Part shown: piece after piece, positions 7,970 through 17,614 of the stretch | Position numbering within the stretch: the first letter of the stretch is position 1 | How the letters are laid out: every line of letters starts with the position of its first letter | Source of the DNA: Microbacterium sp. Leaf159 | Lineage (GTDB): Bacteria > Actinomycetota > Actinomycetes > Actinomycetales > Microbacteriaceae | Direction: 5' to 3' | DNA length: 64,000 nt | Assembly (NCBI RefSeq): GCF_001423615.1 | Contig: NZ_LMOU01000001.1 | Span: 738,878-802,877 of the forward strand | Notes under the pieces: generated by a model | What the model was told of the DNA's origin: nothing | The model's input: only the letters and a program-made list of their open reading frames with translations | Database searches by the model: none | Made by a program: the position numbers and the translations under genes

Positions 7970-8055
7970 CCGCCCAGAATACTGGTTGCCGTCCGTCATA
8001 CCGAGCAGACATCGCACGCCCGAGACCCGGATTCCCGCGGTGTATCGTCTCTCGC

Positions 8056-8910
8056 ATGGAGCCCTCCCTCGCCGACATCGCCGTCGAGCTCTACGTCGGA
8101 CCTCCGGCGGACTTCGTGGCCGCACGCAACGCCCGCGCCGCCGAGACCGCAGACCCCGCCCTGGCAGCCCGGATCCGCGCCCTGAAGAAGCCGTCGGTGG
8201 CCGCATGGGTGGTCAATGTGTTCGCGCACGAGCGAGCCGCCCAGCTGGCCGAGGCACTGCACCTCGCACAGGAGCTGCAAGAGGCGCAGGAGGATCTGGA
8301 TGCTCGGGCGCTTTCCCAGCTCGGCCGTGACCGTCGTGCCCTGACGAACAGGCTCGCGACTGCTGCCGCCGAGCTCGCCGAAGCACGCGGCGAGCGGATC
8401 ACGGCTTCCACGCGGGAAGCAGTCCAGCAGACGATCACCGCTGCGTTCTTCGACCCGACGGCCGCGGCTGCCGTCACCTCCGGGCGACTCATCCGCGAGC
8501 TGGAACCCTCGACCGCCTTCGCCGAGATCGCGGACAGCCTCGTCGGCGGAGGTGCGCCCGTCCTGCCCGAGACCACTGCCAGACCTGTCGACGAGGTCAA
8601 GGCGCGCCGTGATCGTCGAGATGCGGAACGAGCCGTGCGCGATGCGGACAGGGCGCATGAGCGCGCTGTGCGCGACGCCGCTGCGGCGGACCGCGCTCTG
8701 CGCGTCGCCTCACTACGGGTCGAAGAGCTGGACCGGCGCGAGCGCGACTTGGAGGCCGAGTTGACGACGGTCCGGAACGACGCGAAGCGCGCTCGCGCCG
8801 AGGTCCAGCACGCCGGCGAGGAGCAGCAGGAACTCGCTCAGCGCATCGGTGACACCGAGGCTGCCCTGCGGGCCGCGCAGGCGGCTCTGGGGGACCTCGG
8901 CCGCTCCTGA
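8056..8910 (+). CDS. Hypothetical coiled-coil protein
   Basis: This 284-residue protein has no signal peptide or membrane segment. Residues about 1-60 form a compact start (ELYVGPPADFVAARNARA, KKPSVAAWVVN). The middle is alpha-helical. Residues about 180-280 are dominated by heptad-like Ala/Glu/Arg repeats (RDRRDAERAVRDADRAHERA), a long predicted coiled coil. I do not recognise a family function. It ends at a strong bidirectional terminator. Confidence 0.8.
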   Translation: MEPSLADIAVELYVGPPADFVAARNARAAETADPALAARIRALKKPSVAAWVVNVFAHERAAQLAEALHLAQELQEAQEDLDARALSQLGRDRRALTNRLATAAAELAEARGERITASTREAVQQTITAAFFDPTAAAAVTSGRLIRELEPSTAFAEIADSLVGGGAPVLPETTARPVDEVKARRDRRDAERAVRDADRAHERAVRDAAAADRALRVASLRVEELDRRERDLEAELTTVRNDAKRARAEVQHAGEEQQELAQRIGDTEAALRAAQAALGDLGRS

Positions 8911-8933
8911 ACCGAGCCGCGTCCGGACACAGA

Positions 8934-8975
8934 AGAACCCCGAGGTCGGCACCTGCGTACCGGCCTCGGGGTTCT
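8934..8975. terminator. Bidirectional terminator between coiled-coil gene and tmRNA
   Basis: The arms AGAACCCCGAGG (8934-8945) and CCTCGGGGTTCT (8964-8975) pair perfectly over 12 bases with an 18-base loop. TC-rich sequence follows on both strands. It separates the convergent coiled-coil gene and ssrA. Confidence 0.85.
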
Positions 8976-8993
8976 CTCTCGTGACAGCGACCG

Positions 8994-9363
8994 TGGTGGA
9001 GCTGGGGGGAATCGAACCCCCGTCCAACGCTGAGTCTCCACGCCTTCTCCGGGCGCAGTCTGTGCAGACGTTCTACTCGGCTCCGACCTTTGTCACAGAC
9101 ACCTAAGTCGACAAGCCCAGCCTGGGAAGAGTCCCACGTGACGTCCAGACGCCATCACGCAGCAAGATTCCTAGATGACGCCAGGATCCGTATCGGAATC
9201 ACATACGGCCTGACGGACTATCGGGCTCGCTTATGCAGCGAGGGCGAAGTCGTTGCGCTTGGTTTCGGCAACTATTGTTTTGCAGAGAGCGTTTACGAGA
9301 TAACTCTGCATCCTCGGCCCGCTTCTCGTGGATTCACAGGCGCTGTCGAAACCGATCAGCCCC
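8994..9363 (-). ncRNA. ssrA: tmRNA (transfer-messenger RNA)
   Basis: The minus strand starts GGGGCTGATCGGTTTCGACA and ends in CAGCTCCACCA, giving a 7-bp tRNA-like acceptor stem with encoded CCA and a T-arm with GGTTCGATTCC. tmRNA rescues ribosomes stalled on broken mRNA and tags the peptide for proteolysis. The tag frame reads in minus direction from about 9269 to the TAA at 9231-9233. If the resume codon is the GCC right after TAGTT, as in E. coli TAGTC-GCA, the tag is (A)AETKRNDFALAA, ending in the protease-recognised ALAA. Confidence 0.96.
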
Positions 9364-9505
9364 GTGGTCCTTCTCTCGAAGGAGCCGCTGTCACTCTGTG
9401 GAATTTCCAACCCGGGAACCGGAGTACCCGAGCATCACAGACTACAACGTTCGTCGCGGCTTCGCCATTCCGCTCGTGCGCCGGGCGCTGGCGTAGAGTC
9501 GCCCC

Positions 9506-10174
9506 ATGAGCGAAGTCACCGTCACCGTCCGCGGCGAGCACGAGGCGCGGGTCGCGCCGGAGCGCGCCACCATCCGTGTGAGCGTCCGCGCCGAGGGGCC
9601 GGAACGTGCCTCTGTGGTCGACCGGGTGATGAGACTGGCCGAGCCCGTCCGCGACAGCATCACCACGCGTGAAGACGCCGGGACCGTCGTCGAGTGGACG
9701 AGCAAGCGGCTCTCTGTTCGCGCCGAGCGGCCATGGAACAACGAGGGCAAGAGGCTCGCCCCGGTGTACTACGCGAGCATCGACCTGACCGCGACGTTCG
9801 CCGAGGCATCCGAGCTCTCCATCTGGGTGTCGGACGTGTCCCCCTGGGACGGTGTCGAAGTCGGCTGGGTGAACTGGCACCTCACCGCTGCGACGAACTC
9901 CCGGATCGAGCGCGAGGTCGCCGCCGAGGCGGTCGGGGTGGCCGTCGTGCGAGCTCAGACGTACGCGACTGCCCTCGGGCTCGGTGACGTCGTGCCGATC
10001 GAGATCGCGGATGTCGGACTGATCGCCCCTTCGCCCGCACCGCCGTTCGCAGGCATGGCGAAGGCGCGAGGATCCGCGCTCGCCTCCGCCGATGCCGGCA
10101 GCGCATCCATGGAGTACGAGCCTGACGAGATCGTCATCTCCGCCACCGTCGAGGCGCGCTTCCTCGCGCGCTGA
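9506..10174 (+). CDS. SIMPL-domain (DUF541) protein
   Basis: This 222-residue protein fits the SIMPL/DUF541 family: an N-terminal strand region starting VTVTVRGEHEARVAPERATI, a middle segment with VYYASIDLTATF, and a C-terminal VISATVEARF strand. Some members bind to IRAK-type partners or act in the envelope, but this one has no signal peptide or membrane segment, so it is probably cytoplasmic. The role is unknown. It is convergent with hflX. Confidence 0.75.
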   Translation: MSEVTVTVRGEHEARVAPERATIRVSVRAEGPERASVVDRVMRLAEPVRDSITTREDAGTVVEWTSKRLSVRAERPWNNEGKRLAPVYYASIDLTATFAEASELSIWVSDVSPWDGVEVGWVNWHLTAATNSRIEREVAAEAVGVAVVRAQTYATALGLGDVVPIEIADVGLIAPSPAPPFAGMAKARGSALASADAGSASMEYEPDEIVISATVEARFLAR

Positions 10175-10180
10175 GCCGAC

Positions 10181-11692
10181 TCAGGCGTCCGCTGCGAACG
10201 GAGCGAGGTCAGCCGCCAGACGCTCGGACACCCGAGCATGCACAGCGGTGCCGTTCTCCTGGTGCTCCACCGACAGCAGCATCCCGGTCTCGTGGATAGC
10301 GGCGACGAGATCGCCGCGATCGTAAGGGACGACCGCATGCACCTCGACCGCAGGCTTCGGAAGAGCCTCCTCGATGGCCGCTCGGAGCTCCTCGACGCCC
10401 TCACCTGATCGCGACGAGACGAAGTGCGCCTTCGGCTCGAGTCCGCGCAGCACGAGTCGTTCGCTGTCGTCGATGAGATCGGCCTTGTTGAACACGACCA
10501 GTTCAGGCATGTCCCGCACACCCACGTCACCCATCACATCGCGGACGGTCTGCAACTGACCGGCGGGATCCGGGTGCGCGCCGTCGACCACGTGCAGCAC
10601 GACATCGGCGTCACCGACCTCTTCGAGCGTCGATCTGAAGGCCTCGACGAGCTGATGCGGGAGGTTGCGCACGAACCCGACCGTGTCCGTGAGGGTATAG
10701 ACGCGGCCGTCCGAGGTCTCGGAGCGACGCACGGTCGCGTCGAGCGTCGCGAACAGAGCATTCTCGACAAGCACCCCCGCGCTCGTGAGCGCGTTGAGCA
10801 GACTCGATTTGCCCGCGTTCGTGTAACCGGCGATCGCGACGGACGGAATCGTGTTGCGCTTGCGTTCGGCGCGCTTCGCCTCGCGCGCGGGACCGAAGTC
10901 GCGGATCTGGCGGCGCAGCAGCGCCATCTTGGTGCGGATGCGGCGACGGTCGAGCTCGATCTTCGTCTCACCGGGACCACGTGAGCCCATACCGGCTCCG
11001 CCGGCACCGACCTGGCCACCGGCCTGCCGGCTCATCGAGTCTCCCCAGCCGCGCAGGCGCGGGAGCAGGTACTCGAGCTGCGCGAGCTCGACCTGCGCCT
11101 TGCCCTCACGACTCTTCGCGTGCTGGCTGAAGATGTCGAGGATCACCGTGGTCCGGTCGATGACCTTGACCTTGACGACGTCTTCGAGAGCGCGCCTCTG
11201 GCTGGGCGCGAGTTCGGTGTCGGCGATCACCGTGTCGGCGCCCGTGGCGGCGACGATGTCCTTGAGCTCCTGAGCTTTGCCGCGTCCGATGTAGGTCGCG
11301 GCATCCGGGTGCGGGCGGCGCTGCAACACGCCGTCGAGCACGACCGCTCCCGCGGTCTCGGCCAGAGCGGCGAGCTCCCGGAGTGAGTTCTCGGCATCTT
11401 CCTGAGCGCCCTGCGGGTACACGCCGACGAGCACCACGTTCTCGAGCCGCAGCTGGCGGTACTCGACCTCCGTGACGTCTTCGAGCTCGGTCGAGAGACC
11501 GCCCACGCGCCTCAGCGCGTGCCGGTCCTCGAGGTCCCACTGGTCGCCGTCCGACGAGGCGTGAGACGCCGTGGATCGATCCTGCAGCGCCTGCGCGTCA
11601 CCGAAGACACGCGCTTCGGTGCGCTTCTCCGCATTCGCGAGCACGCGATCGACTGCTTCGTCACCGGTGGAGTGTGTGGTGGTCTCCGTCAT
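10181..11692 (-). CDS. hflX: GTPase HflX, ribosome-associated
   Basis: This 503-residue protein carries the HflX N-terminal domain and the glycine-rich linker (about residues 223-240), then a TRAFAC GTPase domain with G1 GYTNAGKSS (289-297), G3 DTVGF (336-340) and G4 NKAD (402-405). HflX splits stalled or heat-damaged 70S ribosomes. The N-terminal 65 residues are acidic and variable. It is longer than the E. coli protein (426), mainly by N-terminal and C-terminal extensions common in actinobacteria. Confidence 0.95.
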   Translation of the reverse strand: MTETTTHSTGDEAVDRVLANAEKRTEARVFGDAQALQDRSTASHASSDGDQWDLEDRHALRRVGGLSTELEDVTEVEYRQLRLENVVLVGVYPQGAQEDAENSLRELAALAETAGAVVLDGVLQRRPHPDAATYIGRGKAQELKDIVAATGADTVIADTELAPSQRRALEDVVKVKVIDRTTVILDIFSQHAKSREGKAQVELAQLEYLLPRLRGWGDSMSRQAGGQVGAGGAGMGSRGPGETKIELDRRRIRTKMALLRRQIRDFGPAREAKRAERKRNTIPSVAIAGYTNAGKSSLLNALTSAGVLVENALFATLDATVRRSETSDGRVYTLTDTVGFVRNLPHQLVEAFRSTLEEVGDADVVLHVVDGAHPDPAGQLQTVRDVMGDVGVRDMPELVVFNKADLIDDSERLVLRGLEPKAHFVSSRSGEGVEELRAAIEEALPKPAVEVHAVVPYDRGDLVAAIHETGMLLSVEHQENGTAVHARVSERLAADLAPFAADA

Positions 11693-11760
11693 CCGTCCCT
11701 TATCTCTGGGTTTTGTTGCGAGCCTTAACCTTAGCCCGCGCTGTCCGCTACGCTCACGGT

Positions 11761-12402
11761 ATGGGGTCCGACCATTACTTCACCGCGGCCCCGGCAAGCC
11801 CCGAGAACCTGCGATCGATCCGTGTGACGCTCGCAGGCCGTGAGCTGGATGTCACCACCGCTGGTGGCGTCTTCAGCCCGGATCGGCTGGATGCCGGTAC
11901 TGCCGTCCTTCTCGCAAACATGCCTCCCGTCCCGCCAGGAGGTCATCTTCTCGACCTCGGAAGCGGGTGGGGGCCGATCACGCTGTCGATGGCACTCGCT
12001 GCACCCCATGCGACGGTGTGGGCCGTGGACGTGAACGAAAGAGCGCTCGACCTGGTTCGCCGCAATGCCTCGGCTCTCGGTCTCAAGAATGTCAACGCAT
12101 CTCTGCCTCAGGATGTTCCCGCCGACGTGTCGTTCCGGTCGATCCGCTCGAACCCGCCGATCCGCGTGGGCAAGAACGAGCTGCACGGATTGCTCGAGAA
12201 GTGGATCCCCCGACTCGATGAGCGCAGCGACGCCTGGCTCGTCGTGCAGCGCAATCTCGGCGCGGATTCGCTGCAGCGGTGGATCGGCGCGACGTTCCAC
12301 CCCGGCTTCAGCGTCCACCGGACGACGACGGCCAAGGGGTACCGGGTGCTGAAGGTCCGAAAGCACGGCACCCCTCCGACCGAGCCCATCACGCTCGTCT
12401 GA
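11761..12402 (+). CDS. Class I SAM-dependent methyltransferase, RsmC/RlmG-like
   Basis: This 213-residue protein has the SAM-binding motif LLDLGSGWG (about residues 64-72), the acidic loop AVDVNERA, and the catalytic-type motif SNPPIRVGK (about 127-135). The (N/D)PP(F/Y/I) motif is typical of enzymes that methylate exocyclic amino groups, and the layout resembles rRNA guanine-N2 methyltransferases RsmC/RlmG but lacks their N-terminal duplicate domain. The ATG at 11761 is chosen because the preceding in-frame residues lie over hflX upstream DNA and look non-coding. It is divergent from hflX. Confidence 0.85.
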   Translation: MGSDHYFTAAPASPENLRSIRVTLAGRELDVTTAGGVFSPDRLDAGTAVLLANMPPVPPGGHLLDLGSGWGPITLSMALAAPHATVWAVDVNERALDLVRRNASALGLKNVNASLPQDVPADVSFRSIRSNPPIRVGKNELHGLLEKWIPRLDERSDAWLVVQRNLGADSLQRWIGATFHPGFSVHRTTTAKGYRVLKVRKHGTPPTEPITLV

Positions 12403-12420
12403 CCGACCGCGGCGTGCTGC

Positions 12421-13074
12421 TCACCGGAGCATCAGCCCTGGCAGCTGGAGCATGTCCGTGAACACGGTCGCTCCTTCTCGCTCCAACCAGTCGGCCGGAG
12501 TGAGTCCGCCGGCATACCCGAAGACCCGCATCCCCGCAGCGCGCGCGGCCTGGACTCCGAAACGGCTGTCTTCGACCACCGCGCAGCGTTCCGGCACGAC
12601 ACCGAGCTGCTCGGCCGCGTGCAGGAAGAGGTCCGGATCAGGTTTGCCGTTCTGGACGTCGTCTGCGCTGAAGATCCGCCCCTCGAAGCGCGGGAGGAGT
12701 CCGGTCAATCCCAGCGTCCGTCGGATCTTCGCATGCGTCCCGCTCGATGCGACGCACGTCGCGACCCGGATCTCATCGAGCGCGGCCTCGACTCCCGGCA
12801 CCGCCGTCAGATCGCGCTCGAACGCGTCGATATACCAGGGCTGATAGGGCGACTCCCAATCGTCCGGAAGCGGTCGGCCGAGGTATGCCTCGACCTCGGC
12901 GCGGAAATGCGCGGAAGAGCGTCCCACGAAGCGGTGCAGGATCTGCTCGCGCGACAGCGGCCAGCCGAGATCGGCGAGGACCCGACGGTCGACCTCGATC
13001 GAGAGCCTCTCGCTGTCGACGAGGACTCCGTCACAGTCGAAGATGACCAGGTCGATCGGTTCGATCGGCTGCAT
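12421..13074 (-). CDS. HAD-superfamily phosphatase (beta-phosphoglucomutase-like)
   Basis: This 217-residue protein has HAD motif I FDCDGVLVDSE (residues 12-22, Asp13 and Asp15), motif II SSGT near 110, and motifs III/IV around KPDPDLF and VVEDSRFGV. A helical cap lies between motif I and II. The subfamily includes beta-phosphoglucomutase and sugar-phosphate phosphatases; the substrate is not predictable. Its ATG shares one base with the dapF stop (TGATG), so the two are translationally coupled. Confidence 0.88.
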   Translation of the reverse strand: MQPIEPIDLVIFDCDGVLVDSERLSIEVDRRVLADLGWPLSREQILHRFVGRSSAHFRAEVEAYLGRPLPDDWESPYQPWYIDAFERDLTAVPGVEAALDEIRVATCVASSGTHAKIRRTLGLTGLLPRFEGRIFSADDVQNGKPDPDLFLHAAEQLGVVPERCAVVEDSRFGVQAARAAGMRVFGYAGGLTPADWLEREGATVFTDMLQLPGLMLR

Positions 13075-13946
13075 CAGATCAAGTCGACCTCGCCGCTGAA
13101 CACCAGCTGGGCAGGCCCTGACAGCGCGACGTGCTCGCCGTCCTCCGCCGGGAACATACGTACCCCGAGCGTGCCTCCCGGCACCTCGACGCGCCAGTTG
13201 TGAGGGGCCTTCTCGCCCGCCCAGTGGCGGACGGCGAGAGCCGTGGCCGCGACACCCGTGCCGCAGCTGAGCGTCTCTCCGACACCGCGTTCGGACACGC
13301 GCATGCTGACGTGACCTATCCCATCGCGCACGAGCGGCTCGCCAGGGACGACGAACTCGACATTGGCCCCCGCAGGGAGCACCGGCTCGAGCACCGGGGC
13401 GCGGTGCAGCTCCAGCGAAGCCAGTTCGGCGTCGGATGCGAGAGCGACCACGACGTGCGGGTTGCCGACGTCGATGCCCAACCCGGGGCGTGTGACCGGA
13501 AGGCCATCGGCCGTGACCAGCGGGTCGTCGCCGGAGAGCTTCCACAGCCCGAGATCGACCTGGTAGCCCGTCTCACTGCGCGTCACATCACGCACTCCCG
13601 CGCGAGTGCCGATCGGAAGCGTCGATCCGGGTTCGATGGTGGCGAGGCCGGACCGCACGAGGTAGTGCGCGAACACACGGATCCCGTTGCCGCACATCTC
13701 GGCGATCGAGCCGTCGGCGTTCCGGTAGTCCATGAACCACTCGGCGTCCGGTTCCTCAGCGAGCGCCGCCCGACCGTCGGCGATCGCGGCGGAGCGGACG
13801 ACGCGGAGGACGCCGTCTGCCCCGATGCCGAAGTGTCGGTCGCACAGTACAGCGACCTGCTCAGCGCTCAGATCGAGAGCGCCGTCGGGGTCGGCGACGA
13901 TGACGAAATCGTTGCCCGTGCCGTGTCCTTTGGTGAATGCGACCAT
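13074..13946 (-). CDS. dapF: Diaminopimelate epimerase
   Basis: This 290-residue enzyme converts LL- to meso-diaminopimelate in lysine and peptidoglycan precursor synthesis. Both catalytic cysteines are present: Cys85 in MCGNGIR and Cys228 in SCGTGVA. Microbacteriaceae use lysine, ornithine or diaminobutyrate in the wall, so the role may be mainly lysine supply. It lies in the conserved miaB-miaA-dapF neighbourhood, here separated from miaA by two small genes, and overlaps the downstream HAD gene by one base. Confidence 0.95.
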   Translation of the reverse strand: MVAFTKGHGTGNDFVIVADPDGALDLSAEQVAVLCDRHFGIGADGVLRVVRSAAIADGRAALAEEPDAEWFMDYRNADGSIAEMCGNGIRVFAHYLVRSGLATIEPGSTLPIGTRAGVRDVTRSETGYQVDLGLWKLSGDDPLVTADGLPVTRPGLGIDVGNPHVVVALASDAELASLELHRAPVLEPVLPAGANVEFVVPGEPLVRDGIGHVSMRVSERGVGETLSCGTGVAATALAVRHWAGEKAPHNWRVEVPGGTLGVRMFPAEDGEHVALSGPAQLVFSGEVDLI

Positions 13947-13968
13947 TCGACCAGTCTAGGGATCCCGG

Positions 13969-14412
13969 CTATGCGTCGACGATCAGACGCTTTCCCGTGT
14001 TCGATACCGAGAACCGCTCGTACCCGAGAGCGTCGTGGAGACCCAGCACTGTGTCGTTTCCCTCGCGGACCATGAGTTGCACCTTCGGGCACCCCAGCGC
14101 GAGAAGAAGTCGCTCGGCCTCGCAGACGAGCGCGCGGGCGATCCCCCGGTGCCGGTGCGATGTGGCGGTCGCCAGGTAGTACAGCCACCCGCGATGGCCG
14201 TCGTATCCGGCCATGACGGACCCGACGATCGCCGGCTCGTCCTTCCCTGCCGCGGAATCTTCGACCACGAGGAAGAGCTCGGGCTGCACCGTGAGCTTGC
14301 GCTCGATGTCGAGTCGCGGGTCGTTCCACGGGCGGGTCAGACCCGCCTCATCCCACAGTGCGACCACCGATTCCGTGTCGCTGCGATCGAACGCCCGTAC
14401 CACCCAGTTCAT
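13969..14412 (-). CDS. GNAT-family N-acetyltransferase (YpeA-like)
   Basis: This 147-residue protein is a single GNAT domain with the acetyl-CoA pyrophosphate loop HRHRGIARAL (about residues 86-95) and a C-terminal YERFSVSNTGK segment. It resembles the small YpeA group, whose substrate is not well defined. It lies 22 bases before dapF on the same strand. Confidence 0.85.
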   Translation of the reverse strand: MNWVVRAFDRSDTESVVALWDEAGLTRPWNDPRLDIERKLTVQPELFLVVEDSAAGKDEPAIVGSVMAGYDGHRGWLYYLATATSHRHRGIARALVCEAERLLLALGCPKVQLMVREGNDTVLGLHDALGYERFSVSNTGKRLIVDA

Positions 14413-14439
14413 GCCTGCAATTCTAGGATCGATGCCACA

Positions 14440-14967
14440 TCAGCCACGCACCACGCGGTACCGCCCGCACATGAAATTGCGGTTGCGCGCGACCTCGACG
14501 AGCTCGAGATCCAGGCTCCTCGGGAGGAGCGGCGCCCCGGATCCGAGCGTGACAGGTGCATACTGCACCCACACCTCGTCGAGCAGACCCGCATCCGCGA
14601 ACTGCCCCGCCAGGTCTCCCCCGCCGACGACCCAGAGGTCCTTGCCGTCCGCCGCGTCGACCATCTCGCCGTGGACCTCGGCGACGTCGCCCTGTGCGAT
14701 GCGGATCGCGGCCCCCTCGGGCACTTCGAGGGCTCGGTGAGTGAACACCCAGGTGGGCTGCGCATACCCCCAGCGCCCACCTTCGTGTCGCATGACCCAC
14801 TCGTAGGTCGACGCACCCATCGCGAGAGCGCCGACCGTCTTCTCGAAGGCGGCGTAGGCCATCGGGCCGTCGTGGTCGATGTCCTGCTTCAGGAGCCAAT
14901 CGAGAGAATGCTGGTCGGTCGCGATGAAGCCGTCGAGGCTGCTCGCCGTGTAGAAGTGGGTCGCCAT
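14440..14967 (-). CDS. Dihydrofolate reductase family protein (RibD C-terminal type)
   Basis: This 175-residue protein matches the RibD C-terminal/dihydrofolate-reductase-like fold: the start MATHFYTASSLDGFIA, the GASTYEWV segment, the NADPH-binding WVVGGGDLAGQF motif and the YAPVTLGSGAPL segment. Members reduce small heterocycles with NADPH, but the substrate here is unknown. The true folA is at 29274-29750. The ATG at 14967 is used because it precedes the first strand directly. Confidence 0.82.
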   Translation of the reverse strand: MATHFYTASSLDGFIATDQHSLDWLLKQDIDHDGPMAYAAFEKTVGALAMGASTYEWVMRHEGGRWGYAQPTWVFTHRALEVPEGAAIRIAQGDVAEVHGEMVDAADGKDLWVVGGGDLAGQFADAGLLDEVWVQYAPVTLGSGAPLLPRSLDLELVEVARNRNFMCGRYRVVRG

Positions 14968-15031
14968 GCGCTCACCTTCGCATGGACCACCGACATCGGG
15001 CACTGGTTGCGGACGTGGCGGCGCACGCACA

Positions 15032-15970
15032 TCACGGCGCGAGGAGCGCGGCAGCGGCGACAGGCGGTTCGTGCCAGGTCAGTCCGGGGTAGCGCTTGAA
15101 CCACGACACCTGGCGGCGGGCGTACCGGCGCGTGAGTGCCCGCGTCTCCTCTATCGCCTCGGCCCGGGTCAGTCGTCCGTCGAGCTGCCCGAGAGCCTGG
15201 GCATATCCGATCGCCCGCGGAGCCGTCGCACCACGTTCGAGCCCCTGCTCACGCAGCGCCCTCACCTCGTCGACGAGCCCGGCCTCCCACATCCTGTCCA
15301 CTCGAGCGTCGAGTCGGTCGACCAGGGTGCCGCGGTCCACGTGCAGACCGATCAGTCGTGTGTCGGCCTGCCAGAGAGAAGGCTGCTCGGGCAGCGCAGC
15401 ACCGTGTGTCGCACTCCCCTGCTCGAGGACTTCGAGCGCGCGGATGACCCGCCGGCCGTTCCGAGGATCCACCTTCGAAGCTGCTGCGGGGTCGAGGGTT
15501 CTGAGCCGCTCGAGCAGAGAATCGATGCCGTCGGTCTCGAGCTCTCGCTCGAGACGCTCTCGGATCACCGGATCGCGCGGGGGGAACGCGAAGTCGAAGA
15601 CGATGCTGGAGACGTAGAGACCCGATCCGCCGACGAGGATCGCATCCCCACCGCGCTCCTGGATGCCCGTGACGGCGGCGCGGGCGAGGGGCTGGTACCA
15701 GGCCACAGCGGCGTCCTCGTCGACCTCGCGAACGTCGAAGAGGTGATGCGGGATCCCTCTTCGGTCGCTGGGCGCGAGCTTCGCCGTGCCGATGTCCATG
15801 CCGCGGTAGAGCTGCATGGCGTCCGCGTTCACGATCTCCGCGGGGTTGCCTCTCTCGCGCAGCGTCTCGGCCAGGTCGAGAGCGAGGTCGCTCTTTCCCG
15901 TGCCGGTCGCGCCGACGATCGCCCACAGTCGTGGCGGTCGTGGAACTCCATGCGACTCCGGATCGCTCAT
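15032..15970 (-). CDS. miaA: tRNA dimethylallyltransferase
   Basis: This 312-residue enzyme adds a dimethylallyl group to A37 of tRNAs that read UNN codons. It has the P-loop [11 protein letters not shown], the [17 protein letters not shown] motif and the DVREV segment of the family, and the C-terminal [12 protein letters not shown] region. The ATG at 15970 sits 13 bases after the miaB stop. In-frame codons further upstream overlap miaB and are rejected. MiaB then thiolates the same base, so the adjacent genes serve one pathway. Confidence 0.95.
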   Translation of the reverse strand: MSDPESHGVPRPPRLWAIVGATGTGKSDLALDLAETLRERGNPAEIVNADAMQLYRGMDIGTAKLAPSDRRGIPHHLFDVREVDEDAAVAWYQPLARAAVTGIQERGGDAILVGGSGLYVSSIVFDFAFPPRDPVIRERLERELETDGIDSLLERLRTLDPAAASKVDPRNGRRVIRALEVLEQGSATHGAALPEQPSLWQADTRLIGLHVDRGTLVDRLDARVDRMWEAGLVDEVRALREQGLERGATAPRAIGYAQALGQLDGRLTRAEAIEETRALTRRYARRQVSWFKRYPGLTWHEPPVAAAALLAP

Positions 15971-15983
15971 GCGCGAGCTGTGG

Positions 15984-17531
15984 TCACACGCCGACGCGAA
16001 GCGTCGGCAGGCCGAGGGAGACAGCGCGGAGGCCGTCCCCGGTGCTCGGGGCAGGAACAGCGCACGAGTCCGCCTGAGCTCGATCCCAGGCGTCTCCGCC
16101 ACGCGTACGGCGGATCCGTAGGGGCGCTCCGGTCGGATCGTCCGCGAGAAGGTGGAATGGTGCGGCGTGGGTGATCGTCACCGAGACCACGTCGCCAGGG
16201 CGCGGCACCGCCGAGCCTGCAGTGACCTCGAAGTGGACGAGTCGGTTGTCCTCGCCACGACCGGTCAGGCGGTGAGTCTCGGCATCCTTCTTGCCCTCAC
16301 CTGTCGAGACCAGCACCTCGACCTCACGGCCCACCTGCTTCTGGTTCTCCTCGAGGGAGATCCGCTCCTGGAGCTCGATGAGGCGGTTGTAACGCTCCTG
16401 TACGACGGCCTTGGGAACCTGGTCCGCCATCGTCGCCGCCGGCGTGCCCTCGCGGATCGAGTACTGGAAGGTGAACGCACTCGAGAAGCGAGCCTTCTCG
16501 ACGACGCGCATGGTGTCCTCGAAGTCCTCGTCGGTCTCGCCGGGGAACCCGACGATGATGTCCGTGGTGATCGCGGCGTTCGGGATGCGGTCGCGCACCC
16601 TGTCGAGAATCCCGAGGAACTTCTCGCTCCTGTACGAGCGGCGCATAGCCTTGAGGATCCTGTCACTGCCCGACTGCAGAGGCATGTGCAGCTGAGGCAT
16701 GACGTTGGAGGTCTCCGCCATCGCGTCGATCACATCGTCGGTGAAGGCCGCGGGGTGCGGGCTCGTGAAACGGATGCGCTCGAGTCCGTCGATCTCCCCC
16801 GCGGCGCGGAGCAGCTTTCCGAATGCCTGTCGGTCGCCGAACTCGACTCCGTAGGAGTTGACGTTCTGTCCGAGCAGCGTGACCTCGATGGCGCCGTCTT
16901 CGACGAGCAGGCGGATCTCGTTCAGGATGTCACCGGGGCGGCGATCCTTCTCTTTGCCTCGGAGGCTGGGGACGATGCAGAAGGTGCACGTGTTGTTGCA
17001 CCCGACCGAGATGGAGACCCAGCCGCTGTGCGCGGAATCCCGCTTCGTCGGGAGAGTCGACGGGAACACCTCGAGCGATTCCAGGATCTCGAGCTCGGCA
17101 TCGCCGTTATGACGCGCACGCTCGAGGAGTCCCGGAAGGGAGCCCATGTTGTGGGTGCCGAACACGACATCGACCCAAGGGGCCTTGTCGAGCACGGCCT
17201 GCTTGTCCATCTGGGCGAGGCATCCGCCGACGGCGATCTGCATGCCGTCCTTGCGTCGCTTGACCCCTGCGAGCTGACCGAGGGTGCCGTAGAGCTTTCC
17301 GGAGGCGTTGTCACGCACCGCGCACGTGTTGATGATGACGACATCGGCCTCGTCACCCGCGGCGGCGCGGACGTACCCTGCGCTCTCGAGTGACCCAGAC
17401 AGCCGCTCGGAATCGTGGACGTTCATCTGGCATCCGAAGGTGCGCACCTCGTAGGAGCGGCTGCGTCCGTCGGCGTCGATTGCTGCCGACGACGAACTGA
17501 TGATCGTCGGCTCACTGCGCGGGATAGTCAT
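15984..17531 (-). CDS. miaB: tRNA-2-methylthio-N6-dimethylallyladenosine synthase
   Basis: This 515-residue radical-SAM enzyme methylthiolates i6A37 in tRNA. The N-terminal domain has the three auxiliary cluster cysteines Cys34 (CQMNVHDSE), Cys70 and Cys104 (GGCLAQ). The radical-SAM cluster is Cys178, Cys182 and Cys185 in the motif [13 protein letters not shown] domain is at about 380-450. The final 60 residues or so are extra and low-complexity. It precedes miaA. Confidence 0.95.
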   Translation of the reverse strand: MTIPRSEPTIISSSSAAIDADGRSRSYEVRTFGCQMNVHDSERLSGSLESAGYVRAAAGDEADVVIINTCAVRDNASGKLYGTLGQLAGVKRRKDGMQIAVGGCLAQMDKQAVLDKAPWVDVVFGTHNMGSLPGLLERARHNGDAELEILESLEVFPSTLPTKRDSAHSGWVSISVGCNNTCTFCIVPSLRGKEKDRRPGDILNEIRLLVEDGAIEVTLLGQNVNSYGVEFGDRQAFGKLLRAAGEIDGLERIRFTSPHPAAFTDDVIDAMAETSNVMPQLHMPLQSGSDRILKAMRRSYRSEKFLGILDRVRDRIPNAAITTDIIVGFPGETDEDFEDTMRVVEKARFSSAFTFQYSIREGTPAATMADQVPKAVVQERYNRLIELQERISLEENQKQVGREVEVLVSTGEGKKDAETHRLTGRGEDNRLVHFEVTAGSAVPRPGDVVSVTITHAAPFHLLADDPTGAPLRIRRTRGGDAWDRAQADSCAVPAPSTGDGLRAVSLGLPTLRVGV

Positions 17532-17614
17532 GGTTCCACCATTCTACGAGCGCATTCGGGCACCGTCAGCGGCGGATCGATGTGTCGCAGAGATCGATGA
17601 TCAGGCGATCGGCC

